DNA of 8,933 nucleotides from an uncultured Sutterella sp. (GTDB lineage: Bacteria > Pseudomonadota > Gammaproteobacteria > Burkholderiales > Burkholderiaceae_F). Position 1 is the first letter of the stretch, and each line of letters starts with the position of its first letter. The stretch lies in contig USHK01000038.1 of the NCBI GenBank assembly GCA_900554375.1, positions 1-8,933 on the forward strand, in the 5' to 3' direction. Of this stretch, positions 6,594 through 8,933 are shown piece by piece. Position numbers and translations under genes: made by a program. The notes under the pieces are model-generated. The model saw only the letters and a program-made list of their open reading frames with translations. It was not told the origin of the DNA and ran no database searches.

Positions 6594-7085
6594 CTACTTT
6601 TCAATCGCGCACTCAACCTCGACGGCGCCCAATTGGTCCTTCAGCACTTTCGGATCAATCTTGACGTTGTAACCGCGTCTGCCTCCGTTGATATAAATGA
6701 ACGGCAAATCCAAAATCGTTTTTTCAACGTAAACCGGCATGTTCTTCTTCGTTCCGAAAGGGGAAGTTCCGCCAACCTGATAACCGGAATTTTTTTCGGC
6801 GATGGCAGGTTTGCATGGTTCGATGTGTTTACGATTCGTTTGACGAGCCAAATTCTTAGTAGAAACTTCTCGATCGCCGTGCATCAAAATGACGAGAGGT
6901 TTTTCATGTTCGTCTTGCATGATGAGCGTCTTTACGACGTTATGCTCATCCACTCCGAAAGAAGCAGCCGCCTGAGCAGTACCGCCGTGCTCCACATATT
7001 CGTAAATTCCGTCTTCGAAAGGCACCTTATGCTGTTTCAGCCACATTGTTGCCGGCGTAGCAGAAACGTGTTCTTTTTTACTCAT
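6594..7085 (-). CDS. ybaK: Cys-tRNA(Pro)/Cys-tRNA(Cys) deacylase YbaK/EbsC
   Basis: A free-standing editing protein of 163 aa that hydrolyses mischarged Cys-tRNA(Pro) in trans after release from prolyl-tRNA synthetase. It shows the YbaK fold markers: the lysine K52 in NVVKTLIM, equivalent to the catalytic Lys of Haemophilus YbaK; LVILMHGDREVSTKNLA (64-80); GYQVGGTSPFG (101-111), the GxxSP loop; and FIYINGGRRG (129-138). The ATG follows the ogt stop by 9 nt, and the GAGGAG site overlaps that stop codon (ATGTGAGGAG), so the two genes are coupled. It is the last gene of the ispH-ogt-ybaK operon. Confidence 0.93.
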   Translation of the reverse strand: MSKKEHVSATPATMWLKQHKVPFEDGIYEYVEHGGTAQAAASFGVDEHNVVKTLIMQDEHEKPLVILMHGDREVSTKNLARQTNRKHIEPCKPAIAEKNSGYQVGGTSPFGTKKNMPVYVEKTILDLPFIYINGGRRGYNVKIDPKVLKDQLGAVEVECAIEK

Positions 7086-7094
7086 TCAAACTCC

Positions 7095-7571
7095 TCACAT
7101 GTTTTGCTGTTCATGCTTAAGCAGCCAACATTTTATTGAGACATTATCTGCAGAATGATTGAAGCCGCCCAATTTGCCCTTCCCTACTACTCGGTGACAA
7201 CCAACAAAAATCGGGAGCGGATTGTCGCCGCATGCAACTCCGACCGCACGAGGAGAACTGCTGAGATGCTCCGCAATTTCACCATAGGTCACCGTGTTAC
7301 CGGCTTTAACGTCAGCGATTTCTTTCCAGACACGACGGCGAAATTCCGTACCGTCCTCACTAGGCTTCCAATTATCCAAGGCGTGAATATCACCCTTCAA
7401 ATACGATTTCAGGACTTTGACGGCCTTGTGGCCGGAAAAACTCCCGAGGTCTTCTTCGACCGCTTTTTCTGACAGCTCACATCTCACGAGCTTGCCATCT
7501 TCAAACGTCAAAAGGATTGAACCAAACGGTGCATTCAAACGAGCTTCATTACTTTTGATTGTCACGAGCAT
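7095..7571 (-). CDS. ogt: Methylated-DNA--protein-cysteine methyltransferase-like (Ogt/MGMT family)
   Basis: A suicide DNA-repair protein that accepts the alkyl group of O6-alkylguanine on its active cysteine. The 158-aa protein keeps most functional residues of the family: VTYGEIA (94-100) with the nucleotide-flipping Tyr, PRAVG (107-111) with the arginine finger, DNPLPIF (116-122) with the Asn, and the acceptor C125 in VGCHRVVG. The residue before the cysteine is Gly124, whereas the family signature is PCHR. The cysteine is retained, so it is not an alkyltransferase-like protein with Trp. The ATG at 7571 overlaps ispH by 23 nt. GTG at 7565-7563 is a good alternative start because GGAG lies 7 nt before it but only 1 nt before the ATG. 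Activity is likely but the altered motif leaves doubt. Confidence 0.87.
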   Translation of the reverse strand: MLVTIKSNEARLNAPFGSILLTFEDGKLVRCELSEKAVEEDLGSFSGHKAVKVLKSYLKGDIHALDNWKPSEDGTEFRRRVWKEIADVKAGNTVTYGEIAEHLSSSPRAVGVACGDNPLPIFVGCHRVVGKGKLGGFNHSADNVSIKCWLLKHEQQNM

Positions 7572-8505
7572 TCTCCAAATCTTTTTTCCAAAGTCCTTTG
7601 GGCAGCGGAAATTTCACATCCTCCTTCTGTCCGGACATCGTTTCAACCTCATCTGCTCCGAGCGTTTTGAGTTTCTCCACAATTTCGTCGACCAGAATCT
7701 CCGGTGCGCTGGCGCCTGCAGTAATCCCGACTCTTTCAATGTCCTTAAACCATTCGGGATTAATTTCTCCTGCGTCATCTAAAAGATAAGCCTTAGTGCC
7801 GGCGCCTTCAGCAACCTCACGAAGTCGATTTGAATTAGAACTACTTTTTGATCCAACCACTAGTACAAGGTCCACCCGGCGCGCCAATTCTTTAACGGCA
7901 TCCTGACGGTTCTGGGTGGCGTAGCAAATATCGGCTTTTTTGGGTTCTGCGACTAATGGAAAACGTTTTTTAAGCTCTTGGATTAGCCCTTTGGCATCGT
8001 CGTACGAAATCGTTGTCTGGCTGACATAGGCGACTTTTTCGGGATTCTCTACTTCGAGATCCCAAACTTGTGCCGGTTTTTCGATGACACTGATTTCTGA
8101 GTCAACCTGACCGACTGTTCCCTCCACTTCCGGGTGACCGGCATGTCCGATCATGATGATGCGGTAGCCTTGCTTATGCATCTTGGTGACTTCCATATGA
8201 ACTTTGGTCACCAGAGGACACGTCGCATCGTAAATAGTCAGGTCGCGGGCTCTTGCTTTTTCTTCTACTGCCTTTGGTACGCCGTGTGCCGAGAACACGA
8301 GGACTGAACCGTCCGGCACTTCGTCGATCTCATTCACAAAAATAGAGCCTTTTTCCCGCAAAGAATTGACCACATGTTTGTTGTGAACGATTTCATGGCG
8401 GACATAAATCGGCGCGCCATGGACAGCAAGTGCTCTTTCAACGATCGCAATTGCGCGGTCGACACCGGCGCAAAAGCCTCTAGGTTGGGCCAGCAAAATT
8501 TTCAT
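7549..8505 (-). CDS. ispH: 4-hydroxy-3-methylbut-2-enyl diphosphate reductase IspH
   Basis: The last enzyme of the MEP pathway, reducing HMBPP to IPP and DMAPP with a [4Fe-4S] cluster. From the ATG at 8505 the protein has 318 aa and aligns with the family from residue 1 (MKILLAQPRGFCAGVDRAI). The cluster cysteines are C12, C96 (DATCPLVTK) and C194 (ICYATQNRQ); H41 (IVHN), H124 and E126 (HAGHPEVEGT) bind the substrate phosphate or donate protons; the SSSNSNRL and GASAPE motifs follow. A TTG at 8517 would add four residues but has no ribosome binding site and no support from the family. The ATG itself has no clear Shine-Dalgarno, which may mean leader-dependent or weak initiation. First gene of the operon with ogt and ybaK. 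Confidence 0.96.
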   Translation of the reverse strand: MKILLAQPRGFCAGVDRAIAIVERALAVHGAPIYVRHEIVHNKHVVNSLREKGSIFVNEIDEVPDGSVLVFSAHGVPKAVEEKARARDLTIYDATCPLVTKVHMEVTKMHKQGYRIIMIGHAGHPEVEGTVGQVDSEISVIEKPAQVWDLEVENPEKVAYVSQTTISYDDAKGLIQELKKRFPLVAEPKKADICYATQNRQDAVKELARRVDLVLVVGSKSSSNSNRLREVAEGAGTKAYLLDDAGEINPEWFKDIERVGITAGASAPEILVDEIVEKLKTLGADEVETMSGQKEDVKFPLPKGLWKKDLENARDNQK

Positions 8506-8544
8506 ATTCGTTAACAATAGAAGCGGATCAAATGTTCTTACATA

Positions 8545-8592
8545 TTAATAGAAACGCTGATTTTTCGATTCGATTTTTCTTCTGCGAGCCAT
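8545..8592 (-). CDS. Possible basic leader peptide upstream of ispH
   Basis: ATG at 8592-8590 opens a 15-codon ORF (MARRRKIESKNQRFY) ending in TAA, 39 nt before the ispH ATG. AAGGA stands 5 nt before the ATG, a better ribosome binding site than ispH has. Seven of 15 residues are Arg or Lys. A promoter candidate lies about 40 nt upstream. It could be a regulatory leader peptide or chance; so short an ORF has little statistical weight. Confidence 0.25.
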   Translation of the reverse strand: MARRRKIESKNQRFY

Positions 8593-8632
8593 GGTCATCC
8601 TTGGTCGAAACAAGAAGAATCACGGCTTCCGC

Positions 8633-8662
8633 ATTAAAAAGGATTCGAAAAGCCTAAGTCAT
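8633..8662 (-). promoter_or_regulatory. Candidate ispH operon promoter
   Basis: On the minus strand ATGACT (8662-8657) and TTTAAT (8638-8633) are separated by 18 nt, matching consensus at four and five of six positions. Transcription would start near 8626 and give a leader of about 120 nt that contains the 15-codon ORF. Confidence 0.4.
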
Positions 8663-8741
8663 TGATCCGCCAATTTACTCCTTGAGGGCCGTAATCAGAA
8701 ATTAAGTCTTGGAGACCAATGCAAAAAGTTTGAAAAATCAG

Positions 8742-8747
8742 TATAAT
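8742..8747 (+). promoter_or_regulatory. -10 box of rpmB
   Basis: A perfect TATAAT. At 17 nt spacing the -35 position reads ATGCAA, a poor match, so the promoter may need an activator or A-tract upstream elements (AAAAA at 8723-8727 and 8733-8737). Start would be near 8754, giving a leader of about 75 nt. Confidence 0.55.
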
Positions 8748-8760
8748 CGCTGTTTTTGGT

Positions 8761-8799
8761 TCTCCCCGAGGCAGTATTTCGGCGCGAGAAAAGTTTTTT
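8761..8799 (+). terminator. Attenuator-like hairpin in the rpmB leader
   Basis: TCTC (8761-8764) pairs with GAGA (8786-8789) and CCGA (8766-8769) with TCGG (8779-8782) around a 9-base loop. Six T follow at 8794-8799, four bases after the stem. The internal mismatch and offset T-tract make it a weak terminator at best. If real it could attenuate rpmB transcription. Confidence 0.25.
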
Positions 8800-8828
8800 A
8801 TAACAGTTATTATTCTGGAGAGTTAGCG

Positions 8829-8933
8829 ATGGCACGAGTGTGTCAAGTCACCGGCAAGGCTCCCATGGTTGGCAATCGCGTCTCGCACGCGAATAACAAG
8901 ACCAAGCGCCGCTTCATGCCCAATCTGCAGTAC
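8829..8933 (+). CDS. rpmB: 50S ribosomal protein L28, partial (3' cut by window end)
   Basis: The first 35 codons of L28, a small basic protein of the large ribosomal subunit. [20 protein letters not shown] and the following [10 protein letters not shown] match the start of the family closely, including VCQVTGK and KRRFxPNL. The gene would need about 40 more codons, which lie beyond the window. GGAG (8817-8820) lies 8 nt before the ATG. In related bacteria rpmG (L33) usually follows. Confidence 0.96.
   Translation, partial: MARVCQVTGKAPMVGNRVSHANNKTKRRFMPNLQY

Larger units (their letters stand above)
8506..8828. promoter_or_regulatory. Divergent promoter region ispH / rpmB
   Basis: This 323-bp gap carries the control regions of two divergent housekeeping genes. 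Visible items are a minus-strand promoter candidate (8633-8662), a possible 15-codon leader ORF (8545-8592), a plus-strand TATAAT (8742-8747) and a hairpin before rpmB (8761-8799). The stretch between 8663 and 8741 shows nothing else that I recognise. Confidence 0.6.

Noticed and set aside
6633..7139. Plus-strand 168-codon ORF
   Set aside because: It is antisense to ybaK, which has clear family motifs; the translation has no recognisable domain.
7417..7782. Plus-strand 121-codon ORF across the ogt-ispH junction
   Set aside because: Antisense to two well supported genes; it lacks a plausible ribosome binding site and homology signals.
8506..8517. Four-residue N-terminal extension of IspH from a TTG
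   Set aside because: Family alignment begins at MKILLA and no ribosome binding site precedes the TTG.
1..8933. CRISPR array, tRNA or rRNA genes, insertion sequences
   Set aside because: No regularly spaced repeats, no cloverleaf or rRNA-like sequence and no transposase were found on reading both strands.

Overview
The window is a contig end from a proteobacterium, most likely a betaproteobacterium of the Burkholderiales with moderate GC content (Sutterella/Parasutterella-like is my guess). The grounds are the rpsU-yqeY-dnaG order beside a divergent tsaD, a DnaG N-terminus of the short betaproteobacterial type, and ispH close to rpmB. This assignment is inference; no rRNA or tRNA gene is present to anchor it. 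The first 46 bases are not biological: they are an Illumina Nextera i5 adapter with its index and transposon mosaic end.

Layout. 1-46 is adapter. 47-377 has no confident gene; it holds a minus-strand promoter-like block, an interrupted hairpin flanked by T-tracts on both strands, and an open minus-strand frame running off the contig end. 378-4442 is a minus-strand cluster, in transcription order rpsU (ribosomal protein S21), yqeY, a strong hairpin terminator, dnaG (primase, TTG start) and an NhaC-type Na+/H+ antiporter. This resembles the macromolecular synthesis operon, but an antiporter stands where rpoD is usually found. 4443-4711 is a divergent promoter region. 4712-6477 on the plus strand carries a 229-aa protein resembling only the N-terminal region of McrB-like AAA+/GTPase restriction proteins, followed 41 bp later by tsaD. 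6478-6593 holds a structured 3' region and a terminator. 6594-8505 is a tight minus-strand operon, ispH-ogt-ybaK. 8506-8828 is a divergent regulatory region with a possible 15-codon leader ORF before ispH and a TATAAT box before rpmB. 8829-8933 is the start of rpmB (ribosomal protein L28), cut by the window end.

How the genes fit together. Most are housekeeping genes for translation and replication: S21 and L28 build the ribosome, TsaD makes t6A in tRNA, YbaK edits mischarged tRNA, DnaG primes replication and IspH makes isoprenoid precursors. The accessory elements are the antiporter downstream of dnaG, the McrB-N-like protein wedged between rpsU and tsaD, and an alkyltransferase whose active-site motif reads GCHR instead of PCHR. 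The best candidate for something undescribed is the stand-alone McrB-N-like protein. It has no ATPase domain, and the 41 bp before tsaD leave no room for the lost part of a larger gene.
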